From contig JAIBCJ010000006.1 of assembly GCA_019694145.1 (NCBI GenBank), positions 1-48,500 on the forward strand: 48,500 bases of DNA, written 5' to 3'. Of the stretch, positions 17,600-26,381 are shown one piece after another. The notes below the pieces were generated by a model. That model did no database searches. It was not told the origin of the DNA and saw only the letters and a program-made list of their open reading frames with translations. Positions within the stretch are counted from its first letter, which is position 1; every line of letters begins with the position of its first letter. The translations under genes and the position numbers were made by a program. The stretch is from Solirubrobacterales bacterium. Lineage in GTDB: Bacteria > Actinomycetota > Thermoleophilia > Solirubrobacterales > 70-9.

Positions 17600-19470
17600 G
17601 ACCGGCGCCGCAGAAGGGCAGCGACCTGATCGAGTTCAGGGACCTTCAGCAGCTGGCAGACCGCGGCATAGGAGATGCCCCCCAGCCCGAGCCCGGCGCC
17701 CAGCGAAATGATCTGGCCGGCGAGCCCGCGACCAAGGGCCTCGTCGAGCAGGTCCCAGATCTCGTAGGAGACCCCGGCCAGCACGGCCGAGGCAATCAGT
17801 ATTCGCAGGGCCGACGAGAGGAACCGGCCGAACTCGATCCCGGCCAAACGGGTGCGAAGCATGACCGTCTGGATCGCCACCGAAACGGTTGTGGCGATCG
17901 CGGTCGCCGCCACGATCCCGGCCACCCCGAAAGGCTTGTAGAGCAGGAAGGAACCGACTGCGGTCACGGCGAGATTGGCGCCCGCAATCCAGGTCGGGAT
18001 CCAGGGCTTCTGGAGCCCGAAGAAGGTTCGGCTGAGCAGCAGGTACATGCCGTTGGTCGGCAGCGAGAAGGCGAACCAGAAGAGCGCGGTCGCAACGACC
18101 TCGGTCTCGGCTGCGTTGAACTCGCCTCGCTGGTAGACGAGGCGGATCACCGGTTCGGAGAGCACGAGGATCGCGGCGCTGGCCGGCAGGAGCACGAAGA
18201 TGATCTGCCGCATGCCCTTGGCCAGTGTGCTCCGCAGCGAGTCGAAGTCCTTGCGGTTGGCAAAACGGGCCAGGGTCGGGAAGAGGACCGTCGCAATCGC
18301 CACCGAGAAGATGCCCTGCGGGAGCTGATAAATCCGGAAGGCCTTGTCGATTGCCGCCGGGGCCTCGTCACTGACCAGCGAGCCGAAGAAGCTGTTGATC
18401 AGCAGGTTGAAGTTGATCAGGCCGAGGCTGAGCGTCACCGGGATCATCATGATCAGCACCCGTCTTACGTTCGGATCCCTGAAATCGACCTTGAGGGTGA
18501 ACTGGAAGGGCGTGTTCCGGAGGTCGAAGGTGGGGATCAGGAGCTGGACCAGGGTGCCCGCCACGACACCGATCGCGTACGCGTAGATCTGCTTGTCCTC
18601 GGGGAAGAGCGGCACCCCGATGATGACCACCGCGATGATCGTGATGTTCCAGAAGAACGGCGATATCGCGAAGGCGCCGAAGCGGTCGTAGCTGTTGAGG
18701 ATGCCGACCACGATCCCGGTCACCCCGAGCAGGATCAGGATCGGGAACAGGATCTGCGAAAGCACGATCATCAGGTCTTCGGTGGCGGCCGAGAAGCCGG
18801 GAGCGAAGATCGGCATGACCAGGCCGGCGGCGAGGATGAAGAAGGCGGTGATCGCGCCGAGGATCATGGTCACCAGCAGGAGCAGGGTCGAGGCCATGCG
18901 GAAGGCCTCCCGGTACTTGCCCTTCTCGATCTGCTCGGTGAAGATCGGGACGAAGGCGGGCTGCAGCGCGGCATCGGCGAAAAGTGCCCGGATCAGATTC
19001 GGAACCTGGAAGGCGACGGTGAAGGCCGACATCGGTCCCGAGATGCCGAAATACCCTGCGGCGACGATTTCGCGAACCAGCCCGGCCACCCGGGAGGCGG
19101 CGGTGGCGATCGAGAAGAAGGCGGTCGAGCGGGCCAGGCGTCCCGGCTTCTCCGGTTTGAGGGCCCCGTCGGGTTCGGGGGCGGGCGCTTTCACCTCCGG
19201 TGCCGGCGTCGGAGCCAGGGCCTCGGGGTCGAGTTCCGTTCCCTCGATCACCGGGACCGGGGCAATGGCTCCCCCCTCCTCGGCCAGCCCGGATGCGGTT
19301 TCAACCAGCGCGTCTTCCCTTTCCCGCACCGGTTCAGGGACGGGATCCGGATTCCTCACCGGCTGCCGCATCACCCGGGTGGCCTTCTCCGAGGTGTTGC
19401 GGATCGCCTCTTCAGCCGCACGGGCGGCAGCTTCAAAGGGGTCGAGTTGGGGGTCGGATGGCGTGTTCAA
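17596..19470 (-). CDS. murJ: Lipid II flippase MurJ
   Basis: 624 residues from a TTG start. Moves lipid II across the membrane for peptidoglycan synthesis. Seen: about 14 hydrophobic helices and MviN/MurJ signatures: STAFFSIATAASRVAGLVREIVAAGYFG, SAFTVAFQVPNLIRALFADAALQPAFVPIF, and FRIYQLPQGIFSVAIATVLFPTLAR. Before the first helix there is a Pro/Glu-rich extension of about 105 residues not found in typical MurJ. The open frame extends to a GTG at 19530 but that would run through the rpsT leader; I prefer the TTG at 19468-19470 because a TATACG box lies nine bases before it. The start is uncertain. Confidence 0.9.
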   Translation of the reverse strand: MNTPSDPQLDPFEAAARAAEEAIRNTSEKATRVMRQPVRNPDPVPEPVREREDALVETASGLAEEGGAIAPVPVIEGTELDPEALAPTPAPEVKAPAPEPDGALKPEKPGRLARSTAFFSIATAASRVAGLVREIVAAGYFGISGPMSAFTVAFQVPNLIRALFADAALQPAFVPIFTEQIEKGKYREAFRMASTLLLLVTMILGAITAFFILAAGLVMPIFAPGFSAATEDLMIVLSQILFPILILLGVTGIVVGILNSYDRFGAFAISPFFWNITIIAVVIIGVPLFPEDKQIYAYAIGVVAGTLVQLLIPTFDLRNTPFQFTLKVDFRDPNVRRVLIMMIPVTLSLGLINFNLLINSFFGSLVSDEAPAAIDKAFRIYQLPQGIFSVAIATVLFPTLARFANRKDFDSLRSTLAKGMRQIIFVLLPASAAILVLSEPVIRLVYQRGEFNAAETEVVATALFWFAFSLPTNGMYLLLSRTFFGLQKPWIPTWIAGANLAVTAVGSFLLYKPFGVAGIVAATAIATTVSVAIQTVMLRTRLAGIEFGRFLSSALRILIASAVLAGVSYEIWDLLDEALGRGLAGQIISLGAGLGLGGISYAAVCQLLKVPELDQVAALLRRRS

Positions 19471-19481
19471 GCTCTTTGGCG

Positions 19482-19487
19482 TATAGT
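19482..19487 (+). promoter_or_regulatory. -10 box (TATAGT) for rpsT, overlapping an opposite TATACG for murJ
   Basis: TATAGT on the plus strand lies 48 bases before the rpsT ATG; on the minus strand the overlapping 19480-19485 reads TATACG. The shared TATA core suggests mutually exclusive divergent promoters. No convincing -35 on either side. Confidence 0.45.
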
Positions 19488-19535
19488 CAGCGGCCGCTCG
19501 TCGGCAGCAATACGCCCGCAAGCACACCACAAATC

Positions 19536-19796
19536 ATGGCCAACATAGCCTCACAGAAAAAGAGAATCCTTCGCACCGAGCGCGAGCGCGTCGAAAACCG
19601 GCGGCTTACCTCTGCGATCAAGACTTACTTCAACCGCCTCGAGAAGGCCGCCGATGAAGGCGACGCCGACTCCGTCCAGGCCGAGCATCGCGCTCTGGTC
19701 TCGCGGATAGACAAGGCGGTTCAGAAGGGCGCGATCCACCGCAACAACGGCGCGAGGAAAAAAGCGCGCGCTGCCCGTATCGCCTCCGGCTCCTAG
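19536..19796 (+). CDS. rpsT: 30S ribosomal protein S20 (bS20)
   Basis: 86 residues, basic, all-helical: MANIASQKKRILRTERER, RLTSAIKTYFNRLEKA, and HRNNGARKKARAARI match the S20 pattern (N(I/M)..(K/Q)(K)R, A.R..., G.IH.N.A.RKKSR). ATG at 19536 without an obvious Shine-Dalgarno sequence. Its stop is two bases from the converging holA stop, leaving no room for its own terminator. Confidence 0.96.
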   Translation: MANIASQKKRILRTERERVENRRLTSAIKTYFNRLEKAADEGDADSVQAEHRALVSRIDKAVQKGAIHRNNGARKKARAARIASGS

Positions 19797-19798
19797 CT

Positions 19799-20758
19799 TC
19801 ACGCGGTGGCGGCCAGGAGGGCGAGGTCGAGGGCGAGGTCGTCCGGGTATTCGGCGCCGCCACGGGTCCAGATCTCCAGTTGTGCGAAGGCAATCGCCGC
19901 CTCCCGCATCGATTCGACCGTGGTTCCGGTCAACGAGCTGATCAGCCGTCTGGCGACAAACGGCGGCACCCCGAGTTCCCGTTCGAGTCGTGACGGATCC
20001 TCCCCGGCTTCCAGCCTGACCAGTGCCTTGTGAGCCCGGCGGATCGAGGTCGAAGTCGAGAAGACGGTGCTGCCCGCACTCACACCCTGGGCGAGCAGGC
20101 GCTCGGCGACGGCGATCACTTCCCGCCGGTCCCCGCTGATTACCGCATCGCCGAGAGCGAAGTTGCTGGTTTCGGATGTGTCGGTGACCATCTCTTCGAG
20201 GTCCTCGACGTCGACCAGCCCGTCGGGGCCGGCCCAGAGCGCCAGCCGGTCAAGTTCGTTCCCGAGCCGGGGCAGGCTCTCCCCCATCCGGGCGATCATG
20301 AAGCGGGCGGCCTCCGGGGTCAGCTCGAATCCCCGGGCCGCTGCACTCTCGATCAGGTGCACCGGCAGCCGGGCGCCTTCCGGAGCTTCATAGGAAAGAT
20401 CCTCGCCCCCGACCTTCTTCACGGCTTCCGCGATCCCGGCCGGAACCTTGCCCCGCGCGATAAGTACCACCGTCGTCTCGTCGGGCGCGGCCAGCAGCGC
20501 CTCGGCGACCGTCGCGGACTGGTTCTTGCCCCATTTCTCGATCCGGTCGGCGAGCAGGTATCGCCGGCCCGGCATCAGCGAGAGCGAACCGATCGAGGCG
20601 GCAAGCGCATCGGCGTCGGGGCTTCCCTTGCCGTCGGCCGGTTCGAAGACCTCCAGACCACCGGCACCGCTCTCGGACTCGGCCCGTTGCCGCAACCGGG
20701 TGCGGGCCTGGTCGATCTTGGCGCTGTCGCTGCCATGGATGAGGTAGGCGGGCTTCAC
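19799..20758 (-). CDS. holA: DNA polymerase III delta subunit
   Basis: 319 residues from a GTG start. Clamp-loader subunit that opens the beta clamp. Seen: an N-terminal VKPAYLIHGSDSAKIDQARTRL strand-helix unit, LLADRIEKWGK, and the C-terminal collar domain with NFALGDAVISGDRREV and VPPFVARRLISSL. I start at the GTG at 20756-20758 because the conserved (P)AYLIHG strand follows at once and a GACAAT box lies six bases upstream; a longer frame reaches further upstream. It follows comEC, as in many bacteria. Confidence 0.92.
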   Translation of the reverse strand: MKPAYLIHGSDSAKIDQARTRLRQRAESESGAGGLEVFEPADGKGSPDADALAASIGSLSLMPGRRYLLADRIEKWGKNQSATVAEALLAAPDETTVVLIARGKVPAGIAEAVKKVGGEDLSYEAPEGARLPVHLIESAAARGFELTPEAARFMIARMGESLPRLGNELDRLALWAGPDGLVDVEDLEEMVTDTSETSNFALGDAVISGDRREVIAVAERLLAQGVSAGSTVFSTSTSIRRAHKALVRLEAGEDPSRLERELGVPPFVARRLISSLTGTTVESMREAAIAFAQLEIWTRGGAEYPDDLALDLALLAATA

Positions 20759-20764
20759 CCCTTC

Positions 20765-20770
20765 ATTGTC
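20765..20770 (-). promoter_or_regulatory. -10 box (GACAAT) for holA
   Basis: GACAAT six bases before the GTG at 20758, between the comEC stop (20794) and holA. One base off TACAAT, the hrcA box. Confidence 0.4.
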
Positions 20771-20793
20771 CCGGATGACCCGGCGTTCAACCC

Positions 20794-23115
20794 TCACCGC
20801 CCCGTTTCCACCCGGTAGCCCGGGCCGGCGCCGAGTACGATCGACACGGTGCCGTCCCGGTCGGTGCGCAGGGTCTCGACGCCGTCCGCGGAAAGTTCAC
20901 TCAGCGCGTCCGCGGCCGGGTGGCCGTAGCGGTTGTCCTCGCCGACCGAGATCACGGCGAGCCGGGGCGAGGATTCATCGAGGAGCGCCGGCAGTCCCGC
21001 ATCCTCGCTGCCGTGATGGGCAACCTTCAGCACGTCGATCGGCCCGGGATCGAGCGGCACCGCTTCCTCCTCGGCGTCGCCGGTCAGCAGCATGCGAAAG
21101 CCCCGCCAGCGGAGCAGGGTGACGATCGAGTTCTCGTTGGCCGCGGATTGGTCGCCGGAGGCCACGCCGGCAGCTTCGCCGGTAGGTCCCTGAGCGGGTG
21201 GCCAGAGGATCTCAAGGCTCAGGTCACCGTCTCTGATTTCCTCCGACTCGTTCACCCGGTCGAGCTCGGCGCCGGAATCTTCCGCCAGGGCGAGCAGTTC
21301 CGCCGGTGCGCGGTCGTAGAGCAGCCGGTCGACCGGGATCAGGCCAAAGAGATCAAGCAGCCCGCCGTAGTGGTCGAGATGCGGGTGGGTCAGGATCGCC
21401 GCGGCGAGGTGGCTTACCCCGGCTGATTCGAGAGCCCCGGAGATGCCTCCGCCGGGCGGACCGCCATCGATCAGAATCGGGTCGGCGCCGGAGGGGCGGA
21501 TCAGGATCGCGTCTCCCTGGCCCACGTCAAGGATCTCGACCCTGGCACCACCCGGCGGCGGCGCGTCAAGATGCCGGCGCCCGCTTCCGGTCAGCCCCGG
21601 CACCAGCAGGATCAGGCAAGCCAGAACCAGCACCGCCGCGGGAAGCCAGCGGCCGGGCCGGACCGGCGCCTGCCCCGGCCGCCAGAAGCGCAGGACGGCC
21701 GCGATGACCAGAACCAGCGCCACCGAGATCAGGGCCAGGTTCAAGGCACTGCCGGGGCTCACCTCGATCACCGCCCATTCCGGCCGTCCGAACCACTCGG
21801 CTACCTGGGCGATCCAGCCGAGGAAGAGGGAACCGGCCAGATTGAACGGCGCCGCGAGCACCGGGCTGAGCTGCCCGACCGCGACCGAAATCATGCCCAG
21901 CCACATGGCCGGAGCGACCGCCGGCATGGCCACCAGGTTTGCGGCGAGCGTCCCGACCGGCAGCCGCTCGAAGTGGAAGGCGATCAGCGGCGCCGTAACG
22001 ATCGTCGCCGCCAGGGTTACCGCGATCCCCTCGGCCAGGCTGCGCCGCCAGCCTTCCGAACCGACCACCGGTTCCAGCCGCAACTGAAGCGGCCGGGCGA
22101 GCAACATGATCCCGATCACCGCAACAAAGCTGAGCTGCCAGCCGATGTCTCCGGTCGCCCTCGGATTCAGTCCGAGCGTGACCAGGGCGGCAATCGCCAG
22201 CGCATAGGCCCGCGATGGGGCCCTGGTGGCTGCCAGCGCGGCGAGACCGGCCAGCCCCATCACTCCTGCCCGCTGGATCGACGGCCCGCCACCGGCCAGC
22301 GGGATGTAGATCAGGATGAGCCCCGCGATCACCAGGAGCCGCTGCCGGGGGCGGGCGCCGATCAGGGAGAGGAACGGAATCGCCAGCAGGGCGAGGAGCA
22401 CGACGTTCTGGCCGGACACCGCGAGCAGGTGACTCAACCCCGAGTTGCGGAAATCCTCGGTCGTCCGCTCGTCGACCTCGCCGTCGTCACCAAGCACGAA
22501 CCCCCGCGAGAGTGCCGCCTCCTGCTCCGGCACCGCGACCGCCAGCGCCTCGAAGGCGTTCTCCCGCAACCGGTCGATCAGACCGGTCACGCCGCCCCGT
22601 GCGAGTCCGTCCGGCCGCAGCCGGTCGGCTCGCAGAACCATGGCGATGCCGCGCCGCTCGAGGTCGGCCGCCATCCAGTCGGGGGACGGGCCGAGTTCTC
22701 CGCTGACCTCGAGGCCCCGGCCGGGCAGGAGGCCGTCGGTCGGTGAGGAGGTTTCGACCAGCACCTTGCCTTCACCGGTCTCGAAATCGAAGCGGGAGAT
22801 CCCCTGCGAGTGAGAAGGCGGCGAATCGACAAACCCGGAGAGTCCGGTCGCGCCGGCCGGCGCCCTCAGGGCACCGGCGTCGATCGCATCGATCCGTGCC
22901 CCGCCCAGCAGGAGTCCGGCGATTGCCGCGGCCAGAGTGACCAGCAGCAGGCCGACTCCGCTCAACCGCCCCCGGTGAGAGAACGCACCGATTGCGAGTG
23001 CCGCCGCAAGGGCGGGCTTCAACCAACTGCCGCCCGATCCCAGAAAGGGCGAGGCGGCCAGCCCCGCCGCGCCGCCGATCGCCGCCGCGAGCCGCCAGTC
23101 GGCGGCGGTGTTCAC
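20794..23115 (-). CDS. comEC: DNA internalisation channel ComEC/Rec2
   Basis: 773 residues. Three parts: an N-terminal hydrophobic/OB-like region (about 1-210), the Competence domain with ALSRGFVLGDDGEVDERTTE and GLSHLLAVSGQNVVLLAL plus multiple helices (about 210-500), and a C-terminal metallo-beta-lactamase-like domain with DVGQGDAILI, LTHPHLDHYGG and KVAHHGSEDAG. All the metal-site His/Asp positions I can recognise are present. The protein forms the inner-membrane pore for transforming DNA. GTG start in a GTGA overlap with comEA. Confidence 0.95.
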   Translation of the reverse strand: MNTAADWRLAAAIGGAAGLAASPFLGSGGSWLKPALAAALAIGAFSHRGRLSGVGLLLVTLAAAIAGLLLGGARIDAIDAGALRAPAGATGLSGFVDSPPSHSQGISRFDFETGEGKVLVETSSPTDGLLPGRGLEVSGELGPSPDWMAADLERRGIAMVLRADRLRPDGLARGGVTGLIDRLRENAFEALAVAVPEQEAALSRGFVLGDDGEVDERTTEDFRNSGLSHLLAVSGQNVVLLALLAIPFLSLIGARPRQRLLVIAGLILIYIPLAGGGPSIQRAGVMGLAGLAALAATRAPSRAYALAIAALVTLGLNPRATGDIGWQLSFVAVIGIMLLARPLQLRLEPVVGSEGWRRSLAEGIAVTLAATIVTAPLIAFHFERLPVGTLAANLVAMPAVAPAMWLGMISVAVGQLSPVLAAPFNLAGSLFLGWIAQVAEWFGRPEWAVIEVSPGSALNLALISVALVLVIAAVLRFWRPGQAPVRPGRWLPAAVLVLACLILLVPGLTGSGRRHLDAPPPGGARVEILDVGQGDAILIRPSGADPILIDGGPPGGGISGALESAGVSHLAAAILTHPHLDHYGGLLDLFGLIPVDRLLYDRAPAELLALAEDSGAELDRVNESEEIRDGDLSLEILWPPAQGPTGEAAGVASGDQSAANENSIVTLLRWRGFRMLLTGDAEEEAVPLDPGPIDVLKVAHHGSEDAGLPALLDESSPRLAVISVGEDNRYGHPAADALSELSADGVETLRTDRDGTVSIVLGAGPGYRVETGR

Positions 23116-23753
23116 GGCGTGAGGGCCGCCCGGAGCGACTCCATGGTTACCGGCCCGATGCCGCTGATCTGGTCGAGCTCGTCGATCGATCCGAGCCCAC
23201 CCTGTGCATCCCGAAACTCGAGGATCTTCTCCGCGGTCACCGGCCCGATCCCGTCGATCTCCTCGAGCTGCTCCTGGGTCGCCGTTCCGAGGCTGACCGG
23301 GGCGCTAGCTGCTTCGGTTCCGGAAACGGTCCCGCCGGTCGAAACCGTTCCACCGGCTGCGCCGGCCTCCGTCGCTGAGGGCACGATCACCTGCTGGCCG
23401 TCGCTCAGGGTCGCCGCCCGGTTGATCGCCCCGACGAAGGCCCCGCGTGTGGTGCCACCGGCCCGCTCGATCGCGTCGATCACCCGGGCACCCTGGGAGA
23501 ACCGGTAGACCCCGGGTCTCCGCACCGCCCCGGCCACGTCGACGATCAGTTTGCGGCTACTGCCACTGACCTCGAAGCCGCCGCTTCCGGAGCCGCCATC
23601 CGCTCCCGATTCCGCCCTGGACCCGCCACCCGCGGGATCCCCGCCGAAGCTGGCCGACTCGGACTTCTCCCCCCGGATCGAGTTGAAGCCGACCAGCAGC
23701 AGCACGCCGCCGACCACGGCGTAAACGAGCATCTGTCGGTTGATTTGCGGCAT
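23112..23753 (-). CDS. comEA: Competence protein ComEA (SLBB + helix-hairpin-helix DNA receptor)
   Basis: 213 residues. One N-terminal membrane helix (about 9-24), a Gly/Ser-rich linker, an SLBB domain (LIVDVAGAVRRPGVYRF...GGTTRGAFVGAINRAATLSDGQQVIVP), a second low-complexity linker, and a double helix-hairpin-helix at the C-terminus (ATQEQLEEIDGIGPVTAEKI, IDELDQISGIGPVTMESL) that binds double-stranded DNA. It should sit outside the membrane and hand DNA to ComEC. No pilus or comF genes are nearby, so competence itself is inferred. Confidence 0.95.
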   Translation of the reverse strand: MPQINRQMLVYAVVGGVLLLVGFNSIRGEKSESASFGGDPAGGGSRAESGADGGSGSGGFEVSGSSRKLIVDVAGAVRRPGVYRFSQGARVIDAIERAGGTTRGAFVGAINRAATLSDGQQVIVPSATEAGAAGGTVSTGGTVSGTEAASAPVSLGTATQEQLEEIDGIGPVTAEKILEFRDAQGGLGSIDELDQISGIGPVTMESLRAALTP

Positions 23754-23856
23754 GCCCCGAAACTGCCACGAAAAACCTCACACGTGGCTCTACAGGTGCA
23801 ACGATTCAGTAACGTGGAGCCCCGTTTCCGGCTCACTCCGACGGTTTCGGGCTACT

Positions 23857-26358
23857 TCAGGCCGGTTTGACGACCAGGTTGACCAGCTTGCCGGGGACGA
23901 CGATCTCCTTGACGATGGTCATTCCTTCGAGGTGGCGGGCGACGTTTTCGGCGGCTTTGGCCGTCGCGAGGATCTCTTCTTCGGGGGCACCGTCGGCGAC
24001 CTCGACCCGGTCGCGCACCTTGCCTCCGACCTGGACGACGATGGTCACCGTGTCGGACTTGAGCAGGTCCGGATCGGCTTCGGGCCAGGCAGCTTCCCAG
24101 ACCCTCTGGCCGGTCACTCGTTCGAAGACTTCGGCGGCCAGATGGGGCGCGAAGGGCTGGATCAGGGAGGCTGCGGTCCCGGTCGCGAAACGCACTGCCT
24201 CCGCTCCGTCGCCGCCGGCCGCGAGCAGGTTCCCCTTGACCAGGTAGATCTCGTTTACCAGCTCCATCACGGCGGCGATGACCGTGTTGAACTGGAAGCC
24301 GCGGTTGAAGTCACCGGTCGCCTTGTCGATCGCCCAGTGGGCCTTGGCCGCAACCTCGCGGGCCTCGCCGTCGAGCCCGTCCGGCAACGCCAGTGGCCCG
24401 GACTGGCCGGCGGCAGCCAGCTCCTCGCCGAGTCGCCAGAGCCTGGCCAGGAAACGGTGGACGCCCTCCACCCCTTCGTCGGTCCAGTCGCCGGAACGCT
24501 CCGGCGGGCCCATGAAGCAGACGTAGGTCCGGGCGGCGTCGGCCCCGTGGCGGGCGACGATCTCGGAAGGACTGACCGTGTTGCCCTTCGACTTCGACAT
24601 CTTGGCACCGTCGCGAGTGATCATCCCCTGCGTGAAGAGGTTGGCGAAGGGCTCGACCACACCGATGTGCCCCATGTCCTTGAGCGCCTTGGCGAAGAAG
24701 CGGGCGTACATCAGGTGGAGGATCGCGTGCTCGACTCCGCCGATGTACTGGTCGACCGGCATCCAGAAATCCGCGGCTTCCCGATCCCAGGCGGCCTCGG
24801 AGTTCTGCGCGTCCAGATAGCGCAGGAAGTACCAGGACGAATCGACGAAGGTGTCCATGGTGTCGGTTTCGCGCTCGGCGGCGGCCCCGCACTTCGGGCA
24901 GGTGGTGGCGACCCAGTGCGTCGCCGCGGCCAGGGGACTCTTGCCCTTCGGCGCGTAGTCGTCGATCTCCGGCAACCGGACCGGCAACTGCTCTTCGGGC
25001 ACCGGGACCATGCCGCATTCATCGCAGTAGACGATCGGGATCGGCGCGCCCCAGTACCGCTGCCGCGACACGAGCCAGTCACGCAGGCGGAAGTTGACCG
25101 AGGCGTCGCCCCGGCCTTCGAGCTTCAGCCACTCGACGATCTCGTCGTAGGCCGCCCGGTTGTTCATGCCGTCGAAACGGCCGGAACCGGTCATCGGACC
25201 GTCGCCCGCGTAGGGCAGACCCCGGTCGTCTCCCCCCTCCTCCGGTTCGCCCTCGATCACCCTTCTCACCGGCAGGTCGAAGACCTTCGCGAACTCGTAG
25301 TCGCGCTGGTCGTGGCCCGGCACCGCCATGATCGCGCCGGTGCCGTAGTCCATCAGCACGTAGTCGGCGACGAACATCGGGATTTCTTCGCCGTTGACAG
25401 GATTGGTCACCGTGCGGCCGAGCGGCACCCCGGTCTTGGGTCGGCCCTCGTCACCGCGCTCGGCGACCGACTCGCGGGCGACCGAGTTCACGTACTCCCG
25501 GACCTCGTCCTCGACCTCGGTGCCTTCGATCAACCGGTCGAGCTCGGGATGTTCGGGTGCCATCACGAAGAAGGTCGCGCCGAAGAGCGTGTCGGGGCGG
25601 GTCGTGAAGACCGGGAAGTCGAGGTTGGCCGACTCGCAGCGGAAGGTCACCTCGGCGCCTTCGGAGCGGCCGATCCAGTTCTTCTGCATGGTGATCACGT
25701 GCGGCGGCCAGGCCTCGAGCTCGTCGAAGTCGTCGAGCAGCTGCTGGGCGTATTCGGTGGTCTTGAAGAACCACTGCCTCAGGTTGCGGGTCTCGACCTG
25801 GGTTCCGCAACGCTCGCAGCGGCCGTCGACCACTTGCTCGTTGGCCAGCACCGTCGCGTCCTTCGGGCACCACTGGACCGGTGCCTGGGTCCGGTAGGCG
25901 AGCCCGCGCTCGAACAGCTGCAGGAAGATCCACTGGGTCCAGCGGTAGTACTCGGGGGTGTGGGTCGCGAGCTCCCGGGACCAGTCGATCGAGACCCCCC
26001 AGTCGGCGAACTGCTTGCGGAACGACTCGATCGAGCGCTCGGTCGCGACCAGCGGCGGCTCGCCGGTCTTGATCGCGTTGTTCTCGGCCGGCAGACCGAA
26101 CGAGTCGAAGCCCATCGGATGAATTACCTCGAAACCGTTCCGGCGCCGGAAATGGGCGATCGCATCACCCAGCGAGTAGCACTTGAGGTGCCCGACGTGG
26201 GGTTCACCCGAGGGGTAGGGCAGCATCTCGAGCACGTAGCTCTTGGGCTTCTCGGGGTCGAAGCCTTCCTGACCGGGATTCGGCACCTCCCAGGTGCCCT
26301 CGTCCGCCCAGACCTGCTGCCATTTGCCCTCGATTTCGCGAGGTTCGTACCGACTCAT
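23857..26358 (-). CDS. leuS: Leucyl-tRNA synthetase
   Basis: 833 residues, bacterial type. Seen: class I signature PYPSGEPHVGHL with HVGH at 54-57, a zinc-domain CPKDATVLANEQVVDGRCERCG, an editing domain containing FTTRPDTLFGATFFVMAPEHP, a second CDEC/CPKC pair, and KMSKSKGN near residue 585. A TAGACT box ends eight bases before the ATG. Followed downstream (23754-23856) by a 103-base gap with weak inverted repeats and then comEA. Confidence 0.97.
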   Translation of the reverse strand: MSRYEPREIEGKWQQVWADEGTWEVPNPGQEGFDPEKPKSYVLEMLPYPSGEPHVGHLKCYSLGDAIAHFRRRNGFEVIHPMGFDSFGLPAENNAIKTGEPPLVATERSIESFRKQFADWGVSIDWSRELATHTPEYYRWTQWIFLQLFERGLAYRTQAPVQWCPKDATVLANEQVVDGRCERCGTQVETRNLRQWFFKTTEYAQQLLDDFDELEAWPPHVITMQKNWIGRSEGAEVTFRCESANLDFPVFTTRPDTLFGATFFVMAPEHPELDRLIEGTEVEDEVREYVNSVARESVAERGDEGRPKTGVPLGRTVTNPVNGEEIPMFVADYVLMDYGTGAIMAVPGHDQRDYEFAKVFDLPVRRVIEGEPEEGGDDRGLPYAGDGPMTGSGRFDGMNNRAAYDEIVEWLKLEGRGDASVNFRLRDWLVSRQRYWGAPIPIVYCDECGMVPVPEEQLPVRLPEIDDYAPKGKSPLAAATHWVATTCPKCGAAAERETDTMDTFVDSSWYFLRYLDAQNSEAAWDREAADFWMPVDQYIGGVEHAILHLMYARFFAKALKDMGHIGVVEPFANLFTQGMITRDGAKMSKSKGNTVSPSEIVARHGADAARTYVCFMGPPERSGDWTDEGVEGVHRFLARLWRLGEELAAAGQSGPLALPDGLDGEAREVAAKAHWAIDKATGDFNRGFQFNTVIAAVMELVNEIYLVKGNLLAAGGDGAEAVRFATGTAASLIQPFAPHLAAEVFERVTGQRVWEAAWPEADPDLLKSDTVTIVVQVGGKVRDRVEVADGAPEEEILATAKAAENVARHLEGMTIVKEIVVPGKLVNLVVKPA

Positions 26359-26366
26359 CGGCGCGG

Positions 26367-26372
26367 AGTCTA
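26367..26372 (-). promoter_or_regulatory. -10 box (TAGACT) for leuS
   Basis: TAGACT on the minus strand, eight bases before the ATG at 26358; the same hexamer precedes the agmatine deiminase gene. There is no room for a T-box, and none is visible. Confidence 0.45.
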
Positions 26373-26381
26373 TTTCTCAGG

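Noticed and set aside
26359-26381. T-box leader for leuS
   Set aside because: Only 23 bases separate leuS from the gene upstream, too short for a T-box.
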